Shown here: in pieces, positions 8,818-16,929 of the stretch
Position numbering within the stretch: position 1 is the stretch's first letter
How the letters are laid out: every line of letters begins with the position of its first letter
Assembly (NCBI GenBank): GCA_022826485.1
Contig: JAJDUU010000021.1
Span: forward strand, 129,558 to 193,557
Length of the DNA: 64,000 nt
From: Chloroflexota bacterium
GTDB lineage: Bacteria > Chloroflexota > UBA11872
Direction: 5' to 3'
Notes under the pieces: generated by a model
The model's input: the letters and a program-made list of their open reading frames with translations, nothing else
Told to the model about the DNA's origin: nothing
The model's database searches: none
Program-made: the position numbers and the translations under genes

Positions 8818-9729
8818 TCAGGGCACCGAGCAACCGCGCACCGCCGTCTCGATGCGATAGACGGACGTCTGCGCGGTGACGAACAGGGTGCTCCACCCAG
8901 GGCCGCCCCAGGCTAGGTTCGACGGCCGGGCCGGAGTGACGATCACGCCCAGCACCGTGCCGTCGGGCTCGACGACCCATACGCCGCCCGGACCGGTGCT
9001 CCAGAGACGGCCCTCGGCATCGCACTTCATGCCGTCCGGATTGTTCGGCGCCGGGTGCGCATCCATGTCCACGAACTGCCGCGAGTTCGTCAGCGACCCG
9101 TCTTGATCCACGTCGAACGCCCACACGTCGCGCGGCCCACCCGAGTCTCCGACGTAGAGCACGGATTCGTCCGGCGAAAACGCCAGCCCGTTTGGCCGCA
9201 CGAAGCGATCGGTCGCCAGCGAAATCGAACCGTCCGGCGAGAGTAGATACACGCCGTTGACCGGCTGCTCCTGGGCATCCGGGTCGATGCCGTAGGGCGG
9301 ATCGGTGAAGTAGACGTCGCCATTGCGGCGAACAACCAGGTCGTTCGGGCTGTTGAGCCGCCGTCCCTCGAAATACGCGGCGATGGGATTCGGCTGCGCG
9401 TTGGCGTCGAACCGCAGCACCGCGCGCGCGGTGTGGGCGCAGGCCAGGACATTGCCGTCACGGTCCAGGGTGAGCCCGTTGGTCGAGCCGCTGCCCGCGC
9501 GAAACGTCGTGAGCTCGGGGCCCTCGGGCAGCTCCCGCCAGCGGCAGATGCGGTCATTCGGAATATCGCTGAAGAGCAGGTGGTCGCCGCGCCAGACCGG
9601 CCCCTCGGTGAAGCCAAGGCCGCTGGCGATGCGCTCGAACCTCGCCCCGGGCGCCGGCAACTCGTGCAGCCGCCCGCTGCGATCTTCGAGTGCGAGGTCG
9701 TGATCCTCGTCGACGAAACGGTGGGCCAT
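8818..9729 (-). CDS. SMP-30/gluconolactonase-family protein
   Basis: A 303-residue six-bladed propeller of the SMP-30/gluconolaconase/LRE family, which hydrolyses sugar lactones with a divalent metal. The three expected metal ligands can be placed: Glu in FTEGPVW, Asn in NSPNDLVV and Asp in YVGDSGG. The start is ATG 9729, preceded by AGAGG at good spacing; the frame extends 25 residues further upstream, but that stretch is Arg/His-rich and not family-like. It is 40 bases upstream of the MoaD-like gene, so lactonase, MoaD-like protein and AOR probably form one operon. Confidence 0.87.
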   Translation of the reverse strand: MAHRFVDEDHDLALEDRSGRLHELPAPGARFERIASGLGFTEGPVWRGDHLLFSDIPNDRICRWRELPEGPELTTFRAGSGSTNGLTLDRDGNVLACAHTARAVLRFDANAQPNPIAAYFEGRRLNSPNDLVVRRNGDVYFTDPPYGIDPDAQEQPVNGVYLLSPDGSISLATDRFVRPNGLAFSPDESVLYVGDSGGPRDVWAFDVDQDGSLTNSRQFVDMDAHPAPNNPDGMKCDAEGRLWSTGPGGVWVVEPDGTVLGVIVTPARPSNLAWGGPGWSTLFVTAQTSVYRIETAVRGCSVP

Positions 9730-9872
9730 GCGAACCTCTGCGCGCTGATCGTTGGCGTGAGCCCGATGATGCCCGACGGGAGGCACGGCGCGCGACACCG
9801 CCAACGGTTGACAGGCTTTCGGCGGCGCTCCTAGCCTCTTGTCGGCGCCTCTCCATCACGGCGGCATGACGT
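9730..9872. promoter_or_regulatory. divergent intergenic region (lactonase operon / acs)
   Basis: The 143 bases between two divergent starts must hold the promoters of the lactonase-MoaD-AOR operon and of the acetyl-CoA synthetase gene. I could not pick out convincing -10/-35 pairs or an operator repeat. Confidence 0.4.
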
Positions 9873-11870
9873 ATGACAACCGACCAGATTTCGCACCAAT
9901 CCTCCGAGGCGTCCCAGCTCTTCGAGCCGCCGGCGGACTTCGCCGCGCGCGCGCACATCGGCTCGATGGAGCAGTACCACGAGCTGTATCGCCGCAGCCT
10001 CGAAGAGCCGGAGGCCTTCTGGCGCGAGATCACGGACGGCTTCGAGTGGATGAAGCCGTGGACCGAGTTGCTCGAGTGGGAGCCGCCGTTCGCCAAGTGG
10101 TTCGTCGACGGAACCACCAACATCAGCGTGAACTGCTTGGACCGCCATGTCGCCGCCGGTCGCGGCGATCGCGTCGCCTTCTATTGGGAAGGCGAGCCGG
10201 GCGACACGCGCGTGATTACGTATTCCGATCTGCTGCGGGACGTGCAGCGGTTTGCCAACGCCCTGCGGGCGTTGGGCCTGGAGCGCGGCGACCGGGTGCT
10301 GCTCTACATGCCGATGGTGCCGGAGCTGCCGGTCGCCATGCTGGCTTGCGCCCGACTGGGCCTGGTCCACAGCGTCGTGTTCGGCGGATTCAGCGCCGAT
10401 GCCATTCGGGACCGGGTGAACGACGCCGGCGCCTCGCTGGTGATCACCGCCGACGGCGGTTGGCGCCGCGGTCGTGTGATTCCGCTGAAGGGCAACGTCG
10501 ACGCCGCCCTGGCCGACGATTCATGTCCATCGGTTGGAAACGTGGTCGTGCTGAAGCGCTGCGAGAACGACATCGCCTGGATCGAGGGGCGCGATGTCTG
10601 GTGGGACGATGCCGTCGCCGATCAATCCGATGAGTGCCCCGCGGAAGATCTGCCCGCCGAGCACCCGCTCTACATCCTGTACACCAGCGGAACCACCGGA
10701 AAGCCCAAGGGCGTGGTGCACACCACGGCGGGCTACATGGTCTACACCGCCACCACGGCCAAGCTGATCTTCGACCTGCGCGACGACGACATCTACTGGT
10801 GCACCGCCGACATCGGCTGGGTCACCGGGCACAGCTATATCGTCTACGGCATCCTCGGCAACGGCGCCACGAGCGTAATCTACGAGGGCGCCCCCAACGC
10901 GCCGAAGGAGGACCGCTTCTGGGCCATCGTCGAGAAATACGGCGTCACGGTGCTCTACACCGCGCCCACGGCCATTCGGACCTTCGTGCGCTGGGGCGAG
11001 GAGCATCCCGATGGGCACGACCTCACCAGCCTGCGGCTGCTGGGGACCGTCGGCGAGCCGATCAATCCCGACGCGTGGCTCTGGTACCACCGGGTCATCG
11101 GCGGCGGGCGCTGCCCCATCGTGGATACCTGGTGGCAGACGGAGACCGGCGGAGTCCTGATCACGCCGCTGCCGGGCGCGATTGCGCAGAAGCCGGGCTC
11201 GGCCACGCTGCCATTCCCCGGCACCGAGCCGCAGATCGTCGACGAGCAGGGTGAGGCGCTGCCCGACGGCACGCGCGGCCTGCTGGTGCTGAATCGGCCC
11301 TGGCCGGGGATGCTGCGCGGCATCTACAAGGACGGCTGGGGCGTTCCGGGGCATCCCGGCGAGCACGGCGACGCCGAGCGTTTCATCGAGCAGTATTGGG
11401 CCAAGTTCCCCGGGCGCTATCTGACCGGCGACGGGGCCGTGCGCGATTCCGACGGCTACTTCTGGATCATCGGGCGCGTCGACGACACGCTCAACGTCTC
11501 GGGGCATCGCATCGGCACGGCGGAGGTCGAGAGCGCCCTGGTGAGCCACGCCGCAGTGGCCGAATCCGCGGTCGTGGGCACGCCGGACCCCATCACCGGC
11601 GAGGCCATCGCCGCTTTCGTCACGCTGCGCGGCGGCATCGACGCCTCGGACGCCATGCACGCCGAGCTGACGGCGCACGTTGGCGAGAAGCTGGGACGCT
11701 TCGCGCGGCCCAAGCAGCTGCGCTTTGCCGATGCCCTGCCCAAGACCAGGAGCGGCAAGATTATGCGCCGGCTTTTGCGCGATATCGCCGCCGGTCGCGA
11801 GGTGGCCGGCGACACCACCACGCTCGAGGATCTGACGGTCTTGGCCCAATTGCGGGGCGACGAGGAATAG
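9873..11870 (+). CDS. acs: acetyl-CoA synthetase (AMP-forming)
   Basis: A 665-residue adenylate-forming enzyme that activates acetate (or a similar short acid) to acyl-CoA through an acyl-AMP. It has the N-terminal ACAS domain ([23 protein letters not shown]), the P-loop [11 protein letters not shown] near residues 268-278, the family block [10 protein letters not shown] and the C-terminal lysine in [10 protein letters not shown] (about Lys629), which is the site normally acetylated in Acs. Length equals typical Acs (about 650). The Trp in WWQTETGG fits a small acyl pocket, hence acetate. The divergent AOR operon suggests the enzyme may also use acids made from aldehydes. Confidence 0.93.
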   Translation: MTTDQISHQSSEASQLFEPPADFAARAHIGSMEQYHELYRRSLEEPEAFWREITDGFEWMKPWTELLEWEPPFAKWFVDGTTNISVNCLDRHVAAGRGDRVAFYWEGEPGDTRVITYSDLLRDVQRFANALRALGLERGDRVLLYMPMVPELPVAMLACARLGLVHSVVFGGFSADAIRDRVNDAGASLVITADGGWRRGRVIPLKGNVDAALADDSCPSVGNVVVLKRCENDIAWIEGRDVWWDDAVADQSDECPAEDLPAEHPLYILYTSGTTGKPKGVVHTTAGYMVYTATTAKLIFDLRDDDIYWCTADIGWVTGHSYIVYGILGNGATSVIYEGAPNAPKEDRFWAIVEKYGVTVLYTAPTAIRTFVRWGEEHPDGHDLTSLRLLGTVGEPINPDAWLWYHRVIGGGRCPIVDTWWQTETGGVLITPLPGAIAQKPGSATLPFPGTEPQIVDEQGEALPDGTRGLLVLNRPWPGMLRGIYKDGWGVPGHPGEHGDAERFIEQYWAKFPGRYLTGDGAVRDSDGYFWIIGRVDDTLNVSGHRIGTAEVESALVSHAAVAESAVVGTPDPITGEAIAAFVTLRGGIDASDAMHAELTAHVGEKLGRFARPKQLRFADALPKTRSGKIMRRLLRDIAAGREVAGDTTTLEDLTVLAQLRGDEE

Positions 11871-11956
11871 TCACGCTGAAGTCGTCCGCCCGACGTAATA
11901 CCATGGCGCCGGCGCCGCGATTGGAGCGGCGCCGTTCAGCGGAGCAACGCAGGTCT

Positions 11957-12526
11957 ATGCAGGTCACCGGGTCCCGTCGAACCGCGCGCCTCGGGCGCGC
12001 CATTTGCGCGATTCTTGGCGGAGTGATTCTCGCCGGCGCGCTGGCGGCGTGCGGCGAGTCTGGCGACTTTTCCCACCTCGAACCTACCCCTGAACCGACC
12101 CCCGTCGTCGCCCAAATGCTGGCCACGGCGCCGCTCGGGCGGACGGTTCCGGCCTTGCCGCCGGCGCCACCGCCCCGCACGCCGGAGGCGGTGGTCACCA
12201 TCACCGCACCAACGCCCGTCGTGATCGAGACGGCTCCTCCAACCGCGACGCCTATGGTCATCTCGGATCCACCTGAAGTCTTTGAGGATCGAAGAGAATT
12301 CTCTTCGCCCGGTCATCAGCTCTTTGTCGACAACGGCTGCACGGTCTGCCACGCCGAGGACCTGAGCGGCGGCATCGGCCCGGCACTCGCGGGGCGGACC
12401 GTTGACGATCTCACCGAGGAGCGCATCCGCCAGCAGCTCGGCGAGGGCGGCAATGGGATGCCGCCGTTCCCCGATCTGACCGAGGTGCAGATCGGTCAGC
12501 TGATCGCGTTTATTCGCAGCTCCTGA
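11957..12526 (+). CDS. c-type cytochrome lipoprotein
   Basis: A 189-residue exported monohaem cytochrome c. It has a signal peptide with lipobox LAAC (Cys32), a Pro/Thr-rich linker of about 75 residues, then a small class-I cytochrome domain with haem motif CTVCH (Cys128, Cys131, His132) and a likely axial Met in GMPPFPDL. An upstream ATG at 11903 is in frame, but a -10-like TAATAC at 11896-11901 would place transcription start at or after that codon, so 11957 is preferred. It begins the cluster of exported redox lipoproteins and probably shuttles electrons on the outer face of the membrane. Confidence 0.85.
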   Translation: MQVTGSRRTARLGRAICAILGGVILAGALAACGESGDFSHLEPTPEPTPVVAQMLATAPLGRTVPALPPAPPPRTPEAVVTITAPTPVVIETAPPTATPMVISDPPEVFEDRREFSSPGHQLFVDNGCTVCHAEDLSGGIGPALAGRTVDDLTEERIRQQLGEGGNGMPPFPDLTEVQIGQLIAFIRSS

Positions 12527-12561
12527 GAACAAACCGCCAAAGCGCGGAATCACGCTTGACG

Positions 12562-12567
12562 TAGAAT
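12562..12567 (+). promoter_or_regulatory. putative -10 box TAGAAT
   Basis: TAGAAT lies within CGACGTAGAAT-like sequence (here TTGACGTAGAAT), 35 bases before the GTG of the first selenoprotein gene. The same GACGTAGAAT occurs at the same distance before the second gene. No clear -35 box is visible. Confidence 0.4.
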
Positions 12568-12596
12568 CTACGGGGATCCCGGCAAGGAGCGCTTGG

Positions 12597-13286
12597 GTGC
12601 GAGTCGGAATCGTTGCAGTCATCGCGTTAGCCGTGGCCTTGGCCGCGTGCGGCGACACCGCCGCGCCCGCGGAGACCGCCGCCGAGGTCACGCCCGCGGC
12701 GACCACCGCCCCTGCGACGCCGACGGCCACGGAGGCTCCCGCGCCGCCGCCGCCCACGCCAACGCCGCAACCGACTGCTGCGCCGGTTTCAGCGGCAACT
12801 GCCGCGCCGACCGCCGCACCGACCGAGCCGCCCGCCCCGGCCAGGCCAACCGCCGTCGACTTCTCGCTGCCGAGCGCGCAGGGCCCGCAATACACCCTGA
12901 GTTCATTCGCGGGGCAGCAGCCGGTGGTCGTGGTGTTCTACCGCGCCTTCTGGTGAGGGACCTGCCGCACCCAGCTCGTGGAGCTGCAGAACAACTACGA
13001 GGAGTTTGAGGCGCGTGGCGTGGAAGTCCTCGCCGTCAGCACCGATTCGCTCGAAGACACCGCCGGCATCGTGGAGCGGATCGGCATCCAGTTTCCCGTG
13101 CTCTACAACATCGAGGGCAACGTTCCGCGCGAGTACGGCATCTTCGATCTCTACGGCGACGGTCTCGCCACGGGGTCGGCGTTTCTGATCGATCTTGACG
13201 GGAACCTGGCCTGGAAGTCGATCTACAGCGGCATTCACGACCTGATCAAGTCCGCCGACATCCTGGCGGCCATCGACGAGCTGTAG
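12597..13286 (+). CDS. selenocysteine-containing peroxiredoxin-like lipoprotein 1
   Basis: A 229-residue product if the in-frame TGA at 12954-12956 is read as selenocysteine (Sec120). Signal peptide with lipobox LAAC (Cys18), a Pro/Ala/Thr-rich linker (about 19-85), then an AhpC/TSA-like thioredoxin fold: [18 protein letters not shown], strand [10 protein letters not shown], Sec-Gly-Thr-Cys, [16 protein letters not shown] and FPVLYNIEG. Cysteine homologues have FYR-G-W-C at this point, so Sec120 replaces the peroxidatic Cys and Cys123 forms a UxxC pair. The frame continues without any other stop for 110 codons. AAGGAG at 12584-12589 supports the GTG start. A bSECIS-like hairpin follows the TGA. 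Expected role: outer-surface peroxide or disulfide reduction. Confidence 0.88.
12972..12986 (+). promoter_or_regulatory. bSECIS-like hairpin of selenoprotein 1
   Basis: CAGCTC-GTG-GAGCTG gives six perfect pairs and a 3-base loop that begins with G. The loop lies 21 bases after the in-frame TGA, inside the window expected for bacterial SECIS elements bound by SelB. The identical core sits at the identical distance in the neighbouring gene. Confidence 0.7.
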
Positions 13287-13367
13287 CGCAGCGGCGCCGC
13301 CCGCGGTTCGCTGCGTCTATTCGCCGCGCAAAGGCCCAAGGGCAAACCGGGGCCGTACGTCCGACGT

Positions 13368-13373
13368 AGAATT
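13368..13373 (+). promoter_or_regulatory. putative -10 box TAGAAT
   Basis: TAGAAT in CCGACGTAGAATTC, 34 bases before the GTG of the second selenoprotein gene, matching the position upstream of the first. It suggests each gene has its own promoter despite the 115-base gap. Confidence 0.4.
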
Positions 13374-13401
13374 CGAGGGAACACACGTAGGGAGGGCCCT
13401 G

Positions 13402-14421
13402 GTGCGCGTCGGGATCATTGCGGTCGCCGCGCTGGCACTCGTCCTGGCTGCGTGCGGCGACACGGCCGCGCCGGCGGAACCCGTCGCCGAAGTAACGTCC
13501 GCGGCAACCGCGACTCCGCCGCCAGCGCCAACGGACACCCCCACTCCGCCGCCACCTACGTCCACCAGCCCACCGGCGCCAACCGCAACGCCGCCGCCCC
13601 CTACGCCGACACCGACGACTCCCGCACCGACTCCCGCAGTCGTGGCCGCGGCGCCAACGCCCACGCCCGAGCCTGCGCCCACGCCGACCGCGGCGCCGAC
13701 TCCGACTCCGGCGCCCCTCCCAACCTCGACGCCGCAGCCCACGCCCACCACAGTTCCCACGCCGACGGCAGCGCCTACACCGACTCCTGCCCCACTGCCG
13801 ACGGCAACGCCACAGCCGACGCCCACTCCCGCACCCGAGCCGACACCCACGCCCGAGCCCACGCCAACGCCGCAGCCGACTCCAACTCCGGCGCCTGAGC
13901 CGACGCCAACCCCGCAACCGACTCCCACGCCTACGCCACAGCCGACCGCCACCCCGACCCCGCCGCCGGCTCCGGCACGGGCGGCCGCCGTCGACTTCTC
14001 ACTGCCGAGCGCCCAGGGCCCGCAATACACCCTGAGCTCATTCGCGGGACAGCAGCCGGTGGTGGTGGTCTTCTACCGCGCCTTCTGGTGAACGGCCTGT
14101 CGCACGCAGCTCGTGGAGCTGCAGAACAACTACCAGGAGTTCCAATCGCGCGACGTGGAAATCCTGGCCATCAGCACGGACTCGCTCGAAGACACCGCCG
14201 GCATCATTGCGCAGATCGGCATCCAGTTCCCGGTGCTCTACAACATCGAGGGCGACGTGCCCCGCGCCTATGGCGTCTTCAACCACTTCGGCGACGGTCT
14301 CGCCACGGGGTCGGTGTTTCTGGTCGATCTCGACGGGAATGTGGCCTGGAAGTCGATCTATAGCGGCATCTACGACCTGATCACCTCGGCCGACATCCTG
14401 GCGGCCATCGACGCGTTGTAG
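13402..14421 (+). CDS. selenocysteine-containing peroxiredoxin-like lipoprotein 2
   Basis: A 339-residue paralogue of the preceding gene, with an in-frame TGA at 14089-14091 (Sec230) followed by Thr-Ala-Cys233. The signal peptide is nearly identical (lipobox LAAC, Cys18). The linker is far longer, about 175 residues of Pro-Thr repeats ([12 protein letters not shown] units), and would hold the redox domain well away from the membrane. The redox domain is very similar to that of protein 1 from [18 protein letters not shown] to the C-terminal [10 protein letters not shown]. The TGA is at the same codon and the downstream frame stays open for 109 codons. Tandem duplication with linker expansion is the simplest history. 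Confidence 0.88.
14106..14122 (+). promoter_or_regulatory. bSECIS-like hairpin of selenoprotein 2
   Basis: GCAGCTC-GTG-GAGCTGC forms seven perfect pairs with a GTG loop, 21 bases after the in-frame TGA. Bases just outside the core differ from gene 1, while the stem and loop are kept. Confidence 0.7.
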
Positions 14422-14502
14422 GACTGCAGCACAGGCCGATGGATAGTGGCCCTCGGGTGACACAACGGTTGTCTCTCGGCCGGACTTCTAAAGGTGCACG
14501 GG

Positions 14503-14532
14503 CTGGATTCCCGCCTCCGCGGGAATGACGGA
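14503..14532. repeat. palindromic dispersed repeat (CTGGATTCCCGC...GCGGGAATGAC)
   Basis: A single copy of a recurrent hairpin sequence, with arms GATTCCCGC and GCGGGAAT around a short CTCC-type loop, ending in the common tail GAATGACGGA. It lies between the second selenoprotein gene and the Gfo/Idh gene. Confidence 0.8.
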
Positions 14533-14579
14533 CTTCAAACGACCCCCTAGCGCCCGCTGCGCGACGTGGGCCGCGCGCC

Positions 14580-14585
14580 TACAAT
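14580..14585 (+). promoter_or_regulatory. putative -10 box TACAAT
   Basis: TACAAT 29 bases before the ATG of the Gfo/Idh/MocA gene, at a spacing similar to the other -10-like boxes of the window. No -35 recognised. Confidence 0.35.
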
Positions 14586-14614
14586 CGCCGCCGCGCTGAC
14601 TGACGGATATCTCC

Positions 14615-15679
14615 ATGAATAATCCGCTGCGGGCCGGCGTGGTCGGCCTCACCGGCATCGGGGCCAATCGCCCCGCGCCCGGGCCGGGACCGGGCACCGG
14701 CATCGACATGCCCCACTCCCACGTCGCCGCCTATCGCCACGTTGCCGGCACCGAGCCCGTGGCCGTGTGCGACATCGTGCCCGAGAAGCTCGAGGACTTT
14801 CACCGCACCTGGGGCGACGCACTGCCCGACGTGCGCGGCTACACCGACTACCACGAGATGCTGGCCCGCGAGCAGTTGGACGTGATCAGCGTGGCCACGC
14901 CCGACGACCGGCACGCGCAGATCGTCGTCGACGCGGTCGAGGCCGGCGTGCGCGGGATCATCTGCGAGAAGCCCATCGCCTCCACGCTGGCCGACGCCGA
15001 CCGCATGATCGCCGCCGTCGAGGGCGCGGGCGTCCCCATGCTGGTGGACCACACCCGGCGCTGGATGTTCCCCTGGCTGCAGGTGGCCGAGGTCATCGCC
15101 TCAGGCGAGATCGGCGAGGTGCAGCGCATCATCGCCAATCAGGGCGGCCCACGCGCCATGCTGTTTCGCAACGGCACGCATATGTTCGACACCATCCTCT
15201 GGTATGCCGGGGGCACGCCCACCGCGGTCTACGCGATCGCGGAAGCCGGATTCGAGAACTACCCCCCTCGCTATGCCAGCGACGGCGGCCACGACCCCGC
15301 CACCGACCCCGCCATGTCCGTGGTCGTCGAGTTCGACAACGGCGTGCGCGCCTTCTGGAACATGTGCAAGACGATGCCGCAGGTGTTCACCCTGGAGGTC
15401 CTCGGAACCGCCGGCATTGCGCGCGTCGGCGACTCGGACAACGCCACCGTCACGGTCCAGAACGACCGCGGCTTTCAGCAGCGCTCGCTGCCCCGGCCGC
15501 ACTACACCCTGGGACACATCGCCGGCTGCGTGGACGAGATGGTGCAGCTGATCCACCACGGCGGGCAGCCCTCGATGGACGGTCGCACCTCGCGCCAGGT
15601 CGTCGAGGTGCTGCTGGCGGCCTTGCACTCGCAGCACGCCGGCAACGCCCGCATTTCGCTTCCCATCCGCGACATGTAG
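14615..15679 (+). CDS. Gfo/Idh/MocA family oxidoreductase
   Basis: A 354-residue NAD(P)-dependent dehydrogenase of the Gfo/Idh/MocA type. The N-terminal Rossmann fold begins at RAGVVGLTGIGANRP; the glycine loop is enlarged (extra PAPGPGPGTGIDMP) compared with the usual GxGxxG. The signature EKPIAST around residue 125 contains the catalytic Lys-Pro. The C-terminal substrate domain includes GGTPTAVYAIAE and HIAGCVDEMVQLIHHG. Members oxidise or reduce sugars, inositols or related cyclic alcohols; the exact substrate is unknown. It lies between the selenoprotein and cytochrome genes but shows no domain linking it to them. Confidence 0.88.
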   Translation: MNNPLRAGVVGLTGIGANRPAPGPGPGTGIDMPHSHVAAYRHVAGTEPVAVCDIVPEKLEDFHRTWGDALPDVRGYTDYHEMLAREQLDVISVATPDDRHAQIVVDAVEAGVRGIICEKPIASTLADADRMIAAVEGAGVPMLVDHTRRWMFPWLQVAEVIASGEIGEVQRIIANQGGPRAMLFRNGTHMFDTILWYAGGTPTAVYAIAEAGFENYPPRYASDGGHDPATDPAMSVVVEFDNGVRAFWNMCKTMPQVFTLEVLGTAGIARVGDSDNATVTVQNDRGFQQRSLPRPHYTLGHIAGCVDEMVQLIHHGGQPSMDGRTSRQVVEVLLAALHSQHAGNARISLPIRDM

Positions 15680-15690
15680 GCGGCTCGCGG

Positions 15691-16665
15691 CTAGAGCGAC
15701 TTGATATAGGCCACGATCGCGAGCAACTCTTCGCGCGAGAGCAGCGTGTCGAGATCGGCCTGCATCAGGCCCGCCTCGTATCCCTCGACGACTTCCGCGT
15801 TGGGATCCACGATGGCCCGCAGCAGATAGGCGTCGTCGGCAACCACCGTTGAGCCATCGGCCAGCGTGATCCGGCTGAGGTAGACGCCCTGCCACGTGGG
15901 CCCGATGCCCTCGGTCCCGTCGCTGCTGTGGCAGGCCTCACAGCCGATGGCGCGGACGAGTGATGCCCCCAAGACGGGATCGGGCGGCGGCGCGGTGGGA
16001 GTTGGAGTCGGCTCCGGTGTGGGAGTGGGTGTCGGCTCCGGTGTGGGAGTCGGCGTGGGCTCGGGTGTGGGCGTGGGCGTCGGTTCGGGTGTAGGCGTCG
16101 GTGTCGGTTCGGGTGTGGGCGTGGGCGTCGGTGCCGGCGTGGGCGTGGGCGTCGGTTCGGGTGTGGGCGTGGGCGTGGGCTCCGGTGTAGGCGTGGGCGT
16201 CGGCTGTGGGGTCGGCGTGGGCTGCGGTGAGGGAGTCGGCGTCGGGACCGCGGTGGGAGTGGGCGATGGGGTCGGTTCCGGTGTTGGTGTGGGCCTGGAC
16301 GTGGGCGTCGGCTCCGGCGTCGGCGAGGGCTGGGGTGTCGCCGTCGGTTCCGCCGTCGGCGTGGGCGACGGCGTCGGCTCCGGAGTCGGCGAGGGCGTCG
16401 CGGTGGGTTCGGGCGTTGCGGTCGGAGTGGGCGATGGCGTGAACGTAGGCTCGGCCGTCGGTGTCGGCGCGAGCCTCGTCACGGTCGTTGGCGTCGCGAC
16501 GGGCGTGGGCGCCGCAGGAGGCGCCGAGGCTTCCCCACATGCCAGGCACAGAAAGCCCAACGCAATGATCAGGCCCACGACTCGGGAGGAATTCAACCAA
16601 CGATTCGAGTGGCGTCTAGGTGCGCCCCGTCGACCGTGCTGGCGTCTATGCACGCGTCGGTTCAC
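15691..16665 (-). CDS. c-type cytochrome lipoprotein with long Pro/Thr repeat linker
   Basis: An exported monohaem cytochrome c. After a basic N-terminus comes a hydrophobic segment with lipobox LCLAC, then about 180 residues of Thr-Pro repeats (TPTPEPTP units), then a cytochrome domain with CEACHSSDG. The downstream part, [20 protein letters not shown] and [24 protein letters not shown], strongly resembles the cytochrome c domain fused to subunit II of caa3-type oxidases, with the axial Met in GLMQ. Here it is a separate lipoprotein. The start is uncertain: the longest frame begins at 16665, but TTG 16596 or GTG 16578 would leave a better signal peptide. Convergent with the Gfo/Idh gene. Confidence 0.83.
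   Translation of the reverse strand: MNRRVHRRQHGRRGAPRRHSNRWLNSSRVVGLIIALGFLCLACGEASAPPAAPTPVATPTTVTRLAPTPTAEPTFTPSPTPTATPEPTATPSPTPEPTPSPTPTAEPTATPQPSPTPEPTPTSRPTPTPEPTPSPTPTAVPTPTPSPQPTPTPQPTPTPTPEPTPTPTPEPTPTPTPAPTPTPTPEPTPTPTPEPTPTPTPEPTPTPTPEPTPTPTPEPTPTPTAPPPDPVLGASLVRAIGCEACHSSDGTEGIGPTWQGVYLSRITLADGSTVVADDAYLLRAIVDPNAEVVEGYEAGLMQADLDTLLSREELLAIVAYIKSL
15996..16470. repeat. coding low-complexity repeat (Thr-Pro/Glu-Pro linker)
   Basis: An array of 6- and 12-base units (GGCGTG, GGTTCGGGTGTG and variants) that encodes the TPTPEPTP linker of the cytochrome lipoprotein on the minus strand. It is likely to vary in length by slippage or recombination. Confidence 0.8.
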
Positions 16666-16929
16666 GCAACGCGCGAATCACCGGCATTCTGGAAACTGTC
16701 GTCCGGCCAATGCGAATGTGTCCTGAAATCTCATCGCGCGGCGCATGCGGGTGAGAGTATCGCGCGTGGACCGCCCGGCGCGCGCTGGCCGCTCTCGCCC
16801 GGATGGCAAACCCCCGTCGAGCTATTGGCGTGCGTGTTCGGGCGCTCATTTCACGGAAGGCATCACGCGGGACTGGTAAATTCTGGCGTTGCTTTCCTTG
16901 AGTGCCCGCGGCAGGCAGCAGGGGTCGTC

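Noticed and set aside
12957-13286. Second halves of the Sec genes as separate genes or pseudogene remnants
   Set aside because: Both genes have the same in-frame TGA at the redox position, the same frame downstream and high similarity past it; decay would not preserve both. A fresh start at the GTG (12978, 14113) would lack the first strand and the redox centre.
15996-16470. CRISPR or intergenic satellite
   Set aside because: The 6-12 base units read as a continuous Thr-Pro/Glu-Pro linker joined in frame to a lipobox and a cytochrome domain.
16609-16929. Long N-terminal extension of the acyltransferase
   Set aside because: The extra residues are Ser/His/Arg-rich and unlike the family; the membrane helix expected near the N-terminus begins only after 16930.
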